A stretch of DNA of 36,193 nucleotides from Clostridia bacterium (GTDB lineage: Bacteria > Bacillota > Clostridia > Christensenellales > UBA1242): contig JAFUKB010000028.1 in assembly GCA_017467895.1 (NCBI GenBank), positions 1 to 36,193 of the forward strand, in the 5' to 3' direction. The translations under genes were made by a program, and so were the position numbers. Shown here piece after piece: positions 7,199 through 16,337 of this stretch; position 1 is the first letter of the stretch; each line of letters opens with the position of its first letter. The notes under the pieces are model-generated. The model was not told the DNA's origin. It did no database searches and saw only the letters and a program-made list of their open reading frames with translations.

Positions 7199-8356
7199 AT
7201 GAAAAAGATTGCAATTTTAGGTGGTGGGGCAAGTGCACTTATGTGCGCATGTTTTGCTTGCAAAAATTCAAAAGTTGTTATATATGAAAAAAATGACAAA
7301 ATAGGCAAAAAGATTTTGGCAACAGGCAATGGCAGGTGTAACTTAACCAATGTAAATATGGGCAGTTTTGCATATAACAACAACATAGATAATTTTTTAA
7401 ACAGATTTTCAGTTGGGCAAACTATTGAATTTTTTAATTCGTTGGGATTAGAAACCTATGCTGATGAAGAGGGCAGGGTTTATCCACTATCTAACTCGGC
7501 AGTTTCGGTTTTGGAGGTGTTAAAAAATTATCTTGAAATGCAGGCAAATGTTGAATTTAAAACGGGGTGCGAAGTTGTCGCCATTAAACGAAATGACTCA
7601 AGTTTCAAAATTGAATTTGCAAGTGGAGCCCAAGAAAACTTTGAAAGTGTTGTGGTGGCACTTGGCAACTATGCAAATCTAAATATGTTTGAGCAATTTG
7701 GAATAACTGCAAAGCAATTTAAACCTTGTTTGTCGGCCTTAAAGTGCAAAGTTGACAGAGTGCTTGCCGGAGTAAGGGTTGGTGGAGTAAAAGTTTGTTG
7801 CAAATTTGAAGATGGTGAGTTCTGTGAAACTGGCGAAGTTTTGTTTAGGCAAGACGGGGTTAGTGGCATTGTTGTTTTTAATTTATCTTCATTTTTGGCA
7901 AGACGAGGAATTTGTAAGCAAACAATAAGCATAGATCTTTTGCCTCATATGAGTTACGATAAATTAAAGAGAAATTTATTAAATAGAAAAAACAAATTGC
8001 AAGCATATAAAGCGGAAGAATTTTTAACTGGTTTTTTTCATAGATCGTTGAACCATGTTCTTATAAAAAACGCAAAGATAAAAGCAGATACAAAAGTTTC
8101 TAATATTTCATATTTTCAAATAGATACTTTGTGCGATATTATTAAAAATTTTGAATTAAATATTGATGGGTTTTTAGATAATAATCAAGTTTGCCATGGT
8201 GGTGTTAACATAAAAGACCTAACAGTAAACTTAGAAAGCAAGAAGCACAAAGGGCTTTATTTTATTGGAGAAGTAGTTAATGTTGATGGGGTTTGTGGGG
8301 GCTATAACTTGCAATGGGCTTGGACAAGCGGTCAGATTGTTGGTAAATTACTTTAA
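7199..8356 (+). CDS. BaiN/HI0933-type NAD(P)/FAD-dependent oxidoreductase
   Basis: A 385-residue flavoprotein. The N-terminus has the dinucleotide-binding GGGASALMC, then the family signature NGRCNLTN (about 45-52). The C-terminus has GGVNIKDL and FIGEVVNVDGVCGGYNLQWA, which closes the FAD site. Together these identify the HI0933/YhiN/BaiN family, soluble flavoproteins whose physiological substrates are mostly unknown; one member is linked to bile-acid dehydroxylation. Bile-acid activity should not be assumed here. It is co-transcribed with the MazG-like gene (gap of eight bases, AAGGG ribosome binding site). Confidence 0.85.
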   Translation: MKKIAILGGGASALMCACFACKNSKVVIYEKNDKIGKKILATGNGRCNLTNVNMGSFAYNNNIDNFLNRFSVGQTIEFFNSLGLETYADEEGRVYPLSNSAVSVLEVLKNYLEMQANVEFKTGCEVVAIKRNDSSFKIEFASGAQENFESVVVALGNYANLNMFEQFGITAKQFKPCLSALKCKVDRVLAGVRVGGVKVCCKFEDGEFCETGEVLFRQDGVSGIVVFNLSSFLARRGICKQTISIDLLPHMSYDKLKRNLLNRKNKLQAYKAEEFLTGFFHRSLNHVLIKNAKIKADTKVSNISYFQIDTLCDIIKNFELNIDGFLDNNQVCHGGVNIKDLTVNLESKKHKGLYFIGEVVNVDGVCGGYNLQWAWTSGQIVGKLL

Positions 8357-8361
8357 ATTTT

Positions 8362-8392
8362 AAAAGATGTTGCGCTGTAACATCTTTTTTTT
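8362..8392 (+). terminator. Terminator after the flavoprotein gene
   Basis: A 10-bp stem, AAAAGATGTT with AACATCTTTT, loop GCGCTGT, continuing into a T-tract. Confidence 0.88.
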
Positions 8393-8583
8393 GTTACAAA
8401 TTCAAAAATACTTTTAGTTAAAAAATAGTTTTTTATATATTTTTTTTAGATGTAAATGATTTAATTATATCAAAATTTAACAATTATTAAATATTTTAGA
8501 ATAATTGAGAAAAATAATTATTAAAAAATAATTAAAAATATAATTTTAATACAAAATAAATAGTGTAATAGGGGTTAATTTTG

Positions 8584-8612
8584 TTGAAATATTTTACGCT
8601 ATATTATATAAT
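8584..8612 (+). promoter_or_regulatory. Strong sigmaA-type promoter of the surface peptidase gene, behind an AT block
   Basis: TTGAAA (8584-8589), a 17-base spacer and a consensus TATAAT (8607-8612). The ~180 bases upstream (8395-8575) are almost pure A/T with A-tracts and repeated TAATTATTAAAA-type words, which could act as an UP-element or bent DNA. I see no gene in that stretch. Confidence 0.7.
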
Positions 8613-8648
8613 TATGTTGAATTAGAGTATCTTTTTGTTGGAGTTCCA

Positions 8649-11600
8649 ATGTTGAAAAATAATACATGTAAATTTAATAAGTTTTTTATAACAGCCTTTG
8701 TGCTGTGTCTTTTTGCGCTCTTTTCGGCTGTTTGTTTGCTTGGCACTGGGCAAAATGTTATGGCAGATGTGGTTTCTGTGAAGCCAAACAACACATATAT
8801 TGCAAATGATTACATTTTTGAAGACGAGCAAGAACTTGACCTAGTGACAAACAAATCTTCATTCATTTTTGAGGCTGGGGACACCGATGCTTCAAGCATG
8901 TCTTATTATTGTTTGCGTGACGATTATGTTATTTACACTCAAAATCAAACGGCAAATGGTTTATGTTGGGCTTTTGCTTCAAGCATGGCTCTTGGCACAA
9001 CATTTATGCTTGAAACTGGCGAGTTTTATGATTTTAGTGAGGCTTGGGTTGGTTTGGCAACTTCCGAACAAAGTGCGAGTTATGTTTATGGAGACGGTGG
9101 AAATGCCCTTATGTTTAACGCTTCAACAACAACTCATGGCTTGGTTTTAGAATCTGACATGACTTATGATGTGTCACACATTATTTCAGAAGAAAATGCT
9201 TCGGCATATTATGATTATTATTCTCAATTTGCAAATAAGACTTTGCTGGATAATATAAATGCAATATCTTATAATTCTTCAAAGCGTGAAGATATTAAAA
9301 ATCACATATATAACAACGGTGGTCTTAGCATTGGAATGTATTGGAACACTGGGCACGGACGCAGTGGTGTTATGCGTAGCACAAGCGGCGAATATAGTTA
9401 TAAATTCCCAAGTGGAAGAACATCAACAACAGGCGGGCATGCAATAACTGTTATAGGTTGGGATGACACTGTTACAGAAACAGTTAATGGCGTTCCTTAC
9501 AAAGGCGCATGGATTTGCTTGAATTCTTGGGGCGAAGATGTAAACGGCGATGACGATGGAATACTTTATGTGTTTTACAACGATGGCGACATTTACGGAA
9601 CGCTTTATGGCTATGAATACGAAGCCGACCAAACAGACTCAATTTATTTTAATAACAACATTAAAGATGGCACGGGATACACAACATATTCAACAGGCTT
9701 AAAAGGCAAATATTATTCTGGTTACACAGCATCGTCTAATGCGACAAAACAACAAAATATATTTTTCTCAAATAATGTTGACATAACTTACGAATATGAT
9801 ATTTCTGCATCAACTAACATAAACAGCATTAGCATAATTTATGGCAGTGAAGATGTAACTGTAGATTTTGACATTGAACTAGACGAAACAAACAAAGAAT
9901 ACACCATAAAAGCAAGCAATTTGCGTTATGGGCCATATAAAATTTTGGTTGAATATTCTAATGGTTCTTTAACCGAAGAATATACAAATATTTTGTATGT
10001 GAATGGCGATGCTGTTTTAGAATACATGGTTTTATCATATTCATCTTCTGCTTCTGGCATTTCAAACAATGGTTACTATTTAATTTATAACACATACAAT
10101 TATGCGGGAATTAACTTAACTATTGCTACCACAAAACATTCAGGAACTTTTTATGTTTATGGCGGAAGAGCAACTTATGGCAATTTTTCTAGTCCAACAA
10201 GTTTAGTGTTTGAATATACTATTGGAACAGATTTGCCTACAGGAACAACTGCAACAACAGTGGTTGAGAGTTTGACTGGTGTTTCTGGCATGACTTTGCC
10301 GGTTACCATGAATGTTACATATATTGCCGACGCCTCAACGCATAAGCAAGTGAATATGTTTTATGGGTTAAATGGCGGAGTTAATCCTGCAGACAATTTA
10401 TCAAGAGAAGTATTTAGCACAACCGATGGCATGCAATTAAGCGAGCCATCGCGCAAGGGGTACAACTTTGAGGGCTGGTATTATGATAGTGCATTTACAA
10501 CACCTGTTGAATCTAATTTATTTAAATATGAAAATGTTGTAGCGTTTGGTAGCAAAGATTCATGTTATAGTGCTGATTATTATCAATCTTATTGCAATAA
10601 CACATTGTCGGCATTTGTTTATGCAAAGTGGAGTTTAAAAGAACCAACAGGGGCAACCTTAACTTCAGACAGGCAAACATACACCATTGGTCAAAACTAT
10701 GTTGTTTCGGTTGGCTCAATAACTCATGATCTTGGCAAGTTAATGCAGGTTGTTAGTGTTGATTGGTTCTTAAATGGAAGCAAAATTTCAACAACTGCCA
10801 AAGAGTTGGAACAAACTGCTAGCACATATGGTAGATATGTTTACACGGCAAGGTTAACATTAAAATATAGAGAACACACGGTTTATGCAGATACATCTGA
10901 ACTTGAAATTGTTGTTTTGGATGCTGTTTCAAGTGTAAATTATGCTAACGGAACTTTTAGTTGGTCTGCGGTAGGCAATGCTACTGGTTTTGTTTTAAAA
11001 TTATATAAAGAGCAGGGCGAAGACCTTAAACCTCTGCTTGTAAAAACAGAAAATCAAACCGAAACTACTTATTCATTATTCAATAATGTTTCAAGTGAGG
11101 GAGATTATTACTTATCTGTAAGTGCAATAATTGAATATTCTGGAACCAATTATGAATCGGTTGAGGCTAATTCGGCAACAGTAACAGTTTATGAAGTTAG
11201 TTTTGTTTCATATAATAAGACAATAAATAGTTTGTATGTTGACGGAACAACAGCAGTTAATGTGTCCACTCCAGAAATTAGGGCGGGTTACACATTTATA
11301 AAATGGTGTATAGATGAAGAAAAACAAACCGCATTTAGCAATGGCCAAACAATAAGCGAAAGCATTTGCCTTTATGCACTTTGGGAAATGGACGACATTA
11401 ATATTGAAGCAAATGTTGCAAATGTTAACAGAGAATATTCGGGTGAAGCAAGTGAAATTGCAATAAGTGCCAGCCATGCAAGCGGATTAAATGGGTTTGT
11501 TTATGAGTGGCAATATAAGCAATCTGCCAGCGATGAATACGAAATTATTGCCGAAAACACAACTAATTCAGTAAGTGTGTTAAATGTTGCAGACAGCGGT

Positions 11601-12956
11601 TATTATTTGTGCAACATTACATTAACTGACGCAGACGGCTTTAGTGTCAGCAACTCAAGCAATGCTATTATGGTAACAATATCAAAGCAAACAACTTCAA
11701 TTAACACTGATATGGTAGTTAAAGAATATGAATATAATGGCAATGTACAAAAAGTAAATAAAGGTGCAAAACTTTTAGACAGTTATGGTCAAGAGGTTAA
11801 AGGCGTTGAGTTTGTCTATATGCTTATTGGTGACGGCAACGAAGAACTAGGGGATTCGTTTGTTAATGTTCCAACTGGTGGCTTATATAAATTAAGAGTA
11901 TCTACGCAAGGCAATGAAAACTACTCGGGAGCAATGATTGCTACATATATAAATGTTGAAAAGGCAACATCGCAAATTGTGATATCAAAAGCATGGCAAA
12001 CATTCCGTTATTGTGGCAAACCTATAATGCCAGAATACACGCTTTTAAGTGCTCCAGAACAAACTGTTGATGAGGCTACTTTGCCAATTAACAAGGGCGA
12101 GTATGATGTAACTCTTGTTGCACAGGAAACTAGAAACTACAAAAGTATAGATGCAACCGTACATATTACTATTGCTCCTGCAAATATAAAAATCAAAGCA
12201 AATGATGTTACAAGTGTATTATTCTTTGGCATGCAAGAACTTTCTTATAGCATTGAAGGCGAAATTTACGAGGGCGATGAGTTAAATTTACAGTTGCATG
12301 CTGATGTTGATACTGGAAGAATTGGCACTTATCAAATTTCAGTTACTTCAGATAATGACAACTATATAATTGCTCTTGAATATGGCAAGTATACTGTAAC
12401 CGGTATACCATATTATATAGCAGGTGGCATATTGTTGCTTGTTGCATATTTTGTAATTAAAATGTTGGCAAAACGCAGATATCAATATGATTTTGAAACC
12501 AATGGTGGGGGCATCGTCAGCCCAATAGATACAAAAAATCGCAAAGAATTGGAAGTTGATGTCCCAGAGCGCGAAGGTTATACTTTTGCTGGTTGGTACA
12601 CAGACCTTGAACTTTCGAAGCCGTTTAATAACAAATTTGTAAAATCTAAAGGCAAAACGCTTTATGCTAAATGTCAAAAAAATGAAGTTCAAACTCCAGA
12701 ACTTAGCGATGAAACTAAAACCGCTCAGCAAATTGTGGACGAAATTGACCAATTAATAAACCCACACTCAAAAACTAATGTTGAGCAAAAAGCAGTTGAG
12801 CAACCTGCCATTGAAGAACCAAAAGAACCAACCGAACAAGAAAAATTGCAAGATTTAATTAAATCGGTTAATGAAAGCAATGGGGGCAAAAATGTATCTA
12901 ATGCGGAAATGGAAGATTTTATTAAAAAAATATTAGATGCAAATAACCAAGGTTGA
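8649..12956 (+). CDS. Membrane-anchored papain-like (C1A) peptidase with InlB-type repeats and Ig-like domains
   Basis: A 1435-residue surface protein. A signal peptide (about 1-39, hydrophobic core 12-32, cleavage likely after VMA) leads to a papain-fold domain with a complete active site: Q100 (oxyanion hole), C106 in NGLCWAFAS, H264 in GGHAITVIGWDD and N292 in LNSWG. A beta-rich stretch follows, then a Listeria-Bacteroides repeat (~565-660, GYNFEGWY), Fn3-like segments, a second repeat (~850-915, GYTFIKW), an Ig-like domain and two or three MBG-like modules (~925-1250). A transmembrane helix lies at ~1253-1273, followed by basic residues. A third repeat (~1277-1340, GYTFAGWYTD) and an acidic tail lie beyond the helix. 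The gene is monocistronic. It is probably an exported protease acting on the cell surface or host glycoproteins; the substrate is unknown. Confidence 0.88.
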   Translation: MLKNNTCKFNKFFITAFVLCLFALFSAVCLLGTGQNVMADVVSVKPNNTYIANDYIFEDEQELDLVTNKSSFIFEAGDTDASSMSYYCLRDDYVIYTQNQTANGLCWAFASSMALGTTFMLETGEFYDFSEAWVGLATSEQSASYVYGDGGNALMFNASTTTHGLVLESDMTYDVSHIISEENASAYYDYYSQFANKTLLDNINAISYNSSKREDIKNHIYNNGGLSIGMYWNTGHGRSGVMRSTSGEYSYKFPSGRTSTTGGHAITVIGWDDTVTETVNGVPYKGAWICLNSWGEDVNGDDDGILYVFYNDGDIYGTLYGYEYEADQTDSIYFNNNIKDGTGYTTYSTGLKGKYYSGYTASSNATKQQNIFFSNNVDITYEYDISASTNINSISIIYGSEDVTVDFDIELDETNKEYTIKASNLRYGPYKILVEYSNGSLTEEYTNILYVNGDAVLEYMVLSYSSSASGISNNGYYLIYNTYNYAGINLTIATTKHSGTFYVYGGRATYGNFSSPTSLVFEYTIGTDLPTGTTATTVVESLTGVSGMTLPVTMNVTYIADASTHKQVNMFYGLNGGVNPADNLSREVFSTTDGMQLSEPSRKGYNFEGWYYDSAFTTPVESNLFKYENVVAFGSKDSCYSADYYQSYCNNTLSAFVYAKWSLKEPTGATLTSDRQTYTIGQNYVVSVGSITHDLGKLMQVVSVDWFLNGSKISTTAKELEQTASTYGRYVYTARLTLKYREHTVYADTSELEIVVLDAVSSVNYANGTFSWSAVGNATGFVLKLYKEQGEDLKPLLVKTENQTETTYSLFNNVSSEGDYYLSVSAIIEYSGTNYESVEANSATVTVYEVSFVSYNKTINSLYVDGTTAVNVSTPEIRAGYTFIKWCIDEEKQTAFSNGQTISESICLYALWEMDDINIEANVANVNREYSGEASEIAISASHASGLNGFVYEWQYKQSASDEYEIIAENTTNSVSVLNVADSGYYLCNITLTDADGFSVSNSSNAIMVTISKQTTSINTDMVVKEYEYNGNVQKVNKGAKLLDSYGQEVKGVEFVYMLIGDGNEELGDSFVNVPTGGLYKLRVSTQGNENYSGAMIATYINVEKATSQIVISKAWQTFRYCGKPIMPEYTLLSAPEQTVDEATLPINKGEYDVTLVAQETRNYKSIDATVHITIAPANIKIKANDVTSVLFFGMQELSYSIEGEIYEGDELNLQLHADVDTGRIGTYQISVTSDNDNYIIALEYGKYTVTGIPYYIAGGILLLVAYFVIKMLAKRRYQYDFETNGGGIVSPIDTKNRKELEVDVPEREGYTFAGWYTDLELSKPFNNKFVKSKGKTLYAKCQKNEVQTPELSDETKTAQQIVDEIDQLINPHSKTNVEQKAVEQPAIEEPKEPTEQEKLQDLIKSVNESNGGKNVSNAEMEDFIKKILDANNQG

Positions 12957-12980
12957 TTATAATAAATTAAAACACAATTA

Positions 12981-13015
12981 AAACGCAACAAGCATATTTG
13001 CTTGTTGCGTTTTTT
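12981..13015 (+). terminator. Terminator of the surface peptidase gene
   Basis: A perfect 14-bp stem (12981-12994 with 12999-13012), loop TATT, then a T-tract. A TATAAT at 13017-13022 immediately after it may be the -10 of the next gene. Confidence 0.92.
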
Positions 13016-13050
13016 GTATAATAAAACTTGAAAAATGAAATAATAAAAAT

Positions 13051-14736
13051 ATGAATAAATATTTGTTATATCCCAGTGTGTTTGGCGTTTTTGCTGTTAC
13101 AAATAAAAAGAAATGCTTTACTAATGTTTCAAAAATTGGAAAAATAAAAATATTTGACGAAAAAAATAAATTAAATTTTGACAAATATAATAAATTTTTA
13201 ATTAGAGGCTTTTTTTATTTTATTTTTGGCATTTATTATACATTTAAAGGCCTGTTTTTTGCAAATAAGGACGAATTAAATAATATTAGTATTTTAAAAA
13301 AAACAGAAAAAAGTTTAAATATATCTTTAACTAATATTATTGTATTTATTATTTTAATTATTTCTCTTTTGCTTTCGGTTGTTTTGTTGGGTGTTTTGCC
13401 AATAAAATTAAGCGTTTGGCTAAGCCCTAAAAATTTTGATGTTTTTTTAAAAAGGTTAATTGTATGGCTTTGTAAATCAATTATTATTTTTATTATTTTT
13501 TTAATTATAAAATTCATGCCAATTTTAAAAGAATATTACAGTTTTAATTACGCATGTTTGCAACAACAAAAGCAAAATGGACAAATTAATTTTTTAAATT
13601 ATTTTTTATTTTGTGTGTTTTTTGTAACATTAATAATTTCTATGCTTGGCGTTGTTGCTTCTAAGTGGTATTTTTTTCCTTTAAATCTTTTTGTTAGTTT
13701 AGTTTCTGTAAGTGTTGCTTTTGAGTTATATTATGAAATATTAAAAATTAAATGGTTAAATATTTTATTAGCACCAATAAATTTTTTAATTTATCAAAAG
13801 CCTTCACAGTTGGCGCAAAAATGTGTTAAAATTGTTCTGAGTGAATTAGAGTTATCTAATAATGCGAGGGACAAAATGCAGAATAACATGCTTAGTGAAA
13901 ATGACATGGCTTTTAGCGAGGCTTATGTTATTGCTAAAGAAAAACTAGAAAAAGCAGGGAGATTTGAAAAGAGTGACCTTGATTTTATTTTTTGTGAAGT
14001 ATTAAACAAGGGTAGGGCTGAAGTCAAGTTAATTAAAAGCATAAGCAAATCAGATTTTAAAAAGATTGAAAAGGTGGTTGAGCGTAGGGCTGTTGGTGAA
14101 CCAATAACCAAAATTTTTGGTCATGCAAATTTTTATGGGTTAGATTTTGTGGTTACCAAAGATGTGTTGTCGCCACGTAGTGACACTGAAAGGCTTGTGG
14201 AAGAAGTTTTAAACGATATTAAAGCATTAAAAAACAAGCCAAAAGTGTTAGATATTGGCACTGGTTCCGGGGCGATTGCGATAACTTTGGCAAAACTTTC
14301 TAATGCTAAGGTTACAGCAGTTGATATATCTGACAAGGCGCTAGCCGTTGCAAAAGACAATGCTGAAAAAAATAATGTTAAAGTTAATTTTGTTAAAAGC
14401 GATTTGTTTTCTGCTTTGGGTAGACATGCCAAGTTTGACATTATTGTTTCAAACCCACCATATATTCCCAGCAAAGATATTGAGAACCTAGACGATGAGG
14501 TGAAAAAGCACGACCCAATTTTGGCGCTAGATGGTGGTGCTGATGGATTAAATTTTTATAGAGAAATTATTGATGGTGCAACTGTTAAACTTGCTCGTGG
14601 AGGGCGCATTTATTTGGAAGTTGGAGTTAATCAAGCACAACAGGTAAAAAAACTATTGCAAAAAAACTTTAAAGATATTAGAATAGTCAAAGACTATAAT
14701 AAAATTGAAAGGGTGGTTTGTGCCACACTTGACTAG
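13051..14736 (+). CDS. prmC: DUF1385-like membrane domain fused to PrmC (release-factor glutamine methyltransferase)
   Basis: A 561-residue fusion. Residues ~1-270 hold several membrane helices (about 50-70, 95-120, 140-155, 185-230) and resemble a diverged DUF1385 (YqhQ) protein. Residues ~287-561 are PrmC, which methylates the Gln of the GGQ motif in release factors: GEPITKIFGHANFYGL, SPRSDTERLVEE, the SAM-binding VLDIGTGSG (399-407) and catalytic NPPY (468-471) are intact. Clostridia usually encode DUF1385, prmC and prfA as three neighbouring genes; here the first two share one frame with no stop. An internal ATG at 13876, with GAGG upstream, would give a 286-residue protein close to normal PrmC length. 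The start at 13051 has no clear ribosome binding site; an in-frame stop at 13036 excludes a longer form. prfA follows after nine bases. Confidence 0.85.
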   Translation: MNKYLLYPSVFGVFAVTNKKKCFTNVSKIGKIKIFDEKNKLNFDKYNKFLIRGFFYFIFGIYYTFKGLFFANKDELNNISILKKTEKSLNISLTNIIVFIILIISLLLSVVLLGVLPIKLSVWLSPKNFDVFLKRLIVWLCKSIIIFIIFLIIKFMPILKEYYSFNYACLQQQKQNGQINFLNYFLFCVFFVTLIISMLGVVASKWYFFPLNLFVSLVSVSVAFELYYEILKIKWLNILLAPINFLIYQKPSQLAQKCVKIVLSELELSNNARDKMQNNMLSENDMAFSEAYVIAKEKLEKAGRFEKSDLDFIFCEVLNKGRAEVKLIKSISKSDFKKIEKVVERRAVGEPITKIFGHANFYGLDFVVTKDVLSPRSDTERLVEEVLNDIKALKNKPKVLDIGTGSGAIAITLAKLSNAKVTAVDISDKALAVAKDNAEKNNVKVNFVKSDLFSALGRHAKFDIIVSNPPYIPSKDIENLDDEVKKHDPILALDGGADGLNFYREIIDGATVKLARGGRIYLEVGVNQAQQVKKLLQKNFKDIRIVKDYNKIERVVCATLD

Positions 14737-14745
14737 GAGAATATC

Positions 14746-15822
14746 ATGTTACAAAAGTCGCTAAAATTAAAAGAGCGTTACGACGAACTTACCGAACTTA
14801 TTATGAAGCCTGAGATTATTGCCGACAACAAGGAATGGAAAAAACTTGTTAAAGAACGCAGTGGTCTTGAAGAACTTGTTGAAGTTAGAAATGCATTAGA
14901 AAAAGTTGTGGCAGATTTTGAAGCAAATGAGCAAAGTTTAAAGACCGAAACCGATTCAGAAATGATTGCTTTATATAAAGAAGAAAATCATGAACTTAAA
15001 AAACAAAAAGACGAACTTGAAAACAAACTTCAAATTTTGCTACTTCCAAAAGATGAAGATGACGATAAAGACTGTATTGTTGAAATTCGTGGAGCCGCAG
15101 GCGGAGAAGAAAGTGCATTATTTGCAGGCGTGTTAATGAATATGTATATTCGTTATGCCGAGCGTCAACACTGGAAATATGAAGTTAATGACTTGTCTGA
15201 AACCGAAATTGGTGGAGTTAAAGAATGTTCGCTTACAATTAGGGGTAAAGATGTTTTTAGTAAGATGAAATACGAAAGCGGTGTTCACAGAGTGCAACGC
15301 GTGCCAGAAACCGAGAGTCAGGGCAGAGTTCACACCTCAACTGCAACCGTGGCAGTGCTTCCTGAGGTTGAAGATGTTGATGTTGAAATTTTAGATAAAG
15401 ACATTAAAGTTGACACATATCGTTCAAGCGGTGCTGGTGGTCAGCATGTTAATAAAACCGAAAGTGCAATAAGAATAACACATTTCCCTACTGGAATTGT
15501 TGTTACTTGCCAAGATGAACGCTCGCAAATAAAAAACCGTGAGCGTGCAATGAGCATTTTAAAGTCTAAATTGTACTCTTTTTATAAAGAACAAGCCGAC
15601 AGCAAATATGCGGCAAACCGAAAAAGCCAAGTTGGCACAGGTGATCGTAGTGAGCGCATTAGAACTTATAACTATCCTCAAGGGCGCATAACTGACCATA
15701 GAATAAACTATTCAATTTTTAATATTGAACCATTTTTAGATGGCGATATGGGTGAACTTGTAAGTGCGCTTCAAACCGCCGACCAGCAAGCCATGCTAGA
15801 AGCAATGGGCAAGAATGAATAA
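14746..15822 (+). CDS. prfA: Peptide chain release factor 1 (RF1)
   Basis: A 358-residue class I release factor reading UAA and UAG. The GGQ peptidyl-hydrolysis motif is at 231-233 in RSSGAGGQHVNKTESA. The stop-recognition tripeptide is PET (187-189), the form also found in B. subtilis RF1; RF2 would carry SPF. The N-terminal third is a charged coiled coil. The ribosome binding site AGGAG overlaps the stop of prmC, so the methyltransferase and its substrate are co-expressed. Confidence 0.97.
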   Translation: MLQKSLKLKERYDELTELIMKPEIIADNKEWKKLVKERSGLEELVEVRNALEKVVADFEANEQSLKTETDSEMIALYKEENHELKKQKDELENKLQILLLPKDEDDDKDCIVEIRGAAGGEESALFAGVLMNMYIRYAERQHWKYEVNDLSETEIGGVKECSLTIRGKDVFSKMKYESGVHRVQRVPETESQGRVHTSTATVAVLPEVEDVDVEILDKDIKVDTYRSSGAGGQHVNKTESAIRITHFPTGIVVTCQDERSQIKNRERAMSILKSKLYSFYKEQADSKYAANRKSQVGTGDRSERIRTYNYPQGRITDHRINYSIFNIEPFLDGDMGELVSALQTADQQAMLEAMGKNE

Positions 15823-15830
15823 AGAATAAA

Positions 15831-15859
15831 AATAAGGCAAGATTTTGTCTTATTTTTTT
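15831..15859 (+). terminator. Terminator after prfA
   Basis: A 10-pair stem (15831-15840 with 15845-15854, one G-U pair), loop GATT, then a T-tract. Confidence 0.75.
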
Positions 15860-15870
15860 CTTAATTAAAA

Positions 15871-15931
15871 ACACGGGCTATAGAGGCTAACAAAAATTGT
15901 TTGCAATTTTTGTAGCCCCAAAGCCCGATGT
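15871..15931 (-). repeat. Hairpin repeat, copy A
   Basis: This 61-base unit is nearly identical to the unit at 16039-16098; the differences are confined to one flank of the outer stem. It folds into a nested hairpin: CGGGCT with AGCCCG, GGCT with AGCC, and CAAAAATTG with CAATTTTTG around TTG(T). Read on the minus strand it is followed by five T, so it could terminate leftward transcription. Confidence 0.75.
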
Positions 15932-15985
15932 AAAAGTCTAAATAATCTTTAATGTATCTTCGAAGATAACACATCGCACGAGAGT

Positions 15986-16028
15986 ACCCGCAAAATGCCC
16001 AACGAAGTGGGATTTTCGTTTGGCGGGT
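15986..16028. repeat. Inverted repeat between the two hairpin copies
   Basis: ACCCGC (15986-15991) pairs with GCGGGT (16023-16028). Inside, CCAACGAA (15999-16006) pairs with TTCGTTTGG (16015-16023 region) with one bulge. It makes the whole 15871-16098 stretch a three-hairpin block. Confidence 0.6.
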
Positions 16029-16038
16029 AGAAGAAAAA

Positions 16039-16098
16039 ACACGGGCAACAAGGCTTGCAAAAATTGTTTGCAATTTTTGTAGCCCCAAAGCCCGATGT
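16039..16098 (-). repeat. Hairpin repeat, copy B; probable terminator of the tRNA gene
   Basis: The second copy of the unit at 15871-15931 starts nine bases beyond the 3' end of tRNA-Gly. On the minus strand the hairpin is followed by six T, as expected for an intrinsic terminator of the tRNA transcript. Confidence 0.75.
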
Positions 16099-16106
16099 TT
16101 TTTCTA

Positions 16107-16181
16107 TGGAGCGAAAGACGGGACTCGAACCCGCAACCACAGGCTTGGGAAGCCTGTGCCATACCATTAGGCCACTTTCGC
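16107..16181 (-). tRNA. tRNA-Gly (anticodon CCC)
   Basis: On the minus strand the acceptor stem is GCGAAAG/CTTTCGC (seven perfect pairs). The anticodon loop is TTCCCAA on a CAGGC/GCCTG stem, giving anticodon CCC, which reads GGG. The T arm carries GGTTCGAGTCC. The discriminator is U, as usual for bacterial tRNA-Gly, and CCA is encoded. GGG is a rare codon in the surrounding genes, so this is a minor isoacceptor. Confidence 0.95.
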
Positions 16182-16193
16182 AAATATATTGTC

Positions 16194-16222
16194 ATTATAT
16201 CATATTCAAAAAAAATAATCAA
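16194..16222 (-). promoter_or_regulatory. Promoter of tRNA-Gly (minus strand)
   Basis: Read on the minus strand: TTGATT (16222-16217), a 17-base spacer and consensus TATAAT (16199-16194), 12 bases before the mature 5' end. Confidence 0.75.
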
Positions 16223-16337
16223 GTTTTTCAAATGGGAGGCATTTTTTAGTTGGGTGTTTTTGCTAAAATGTTTTGTAATAAACTTAATAAACGGCTAAGT
16301 ATTCATAATTAATTTATATATTTCTTATAAAAATTGA

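Noticed and set aside
15861-16231. Minus-strand frames over the hairpin repeats
   Set aside because: Three overlapping frames all read the same palindromic repeat (the word GLWGYKNCK recurs), there are no ribosome binding sites, and part runs through the tRNA.
16055-16298. Two short plus-strand frames across the tRNA-Gly gene
   Set aside because: These are the well-known spurious translations antisense to tRNA genes (ERRDSNPQP-like); the tRNA is clear.
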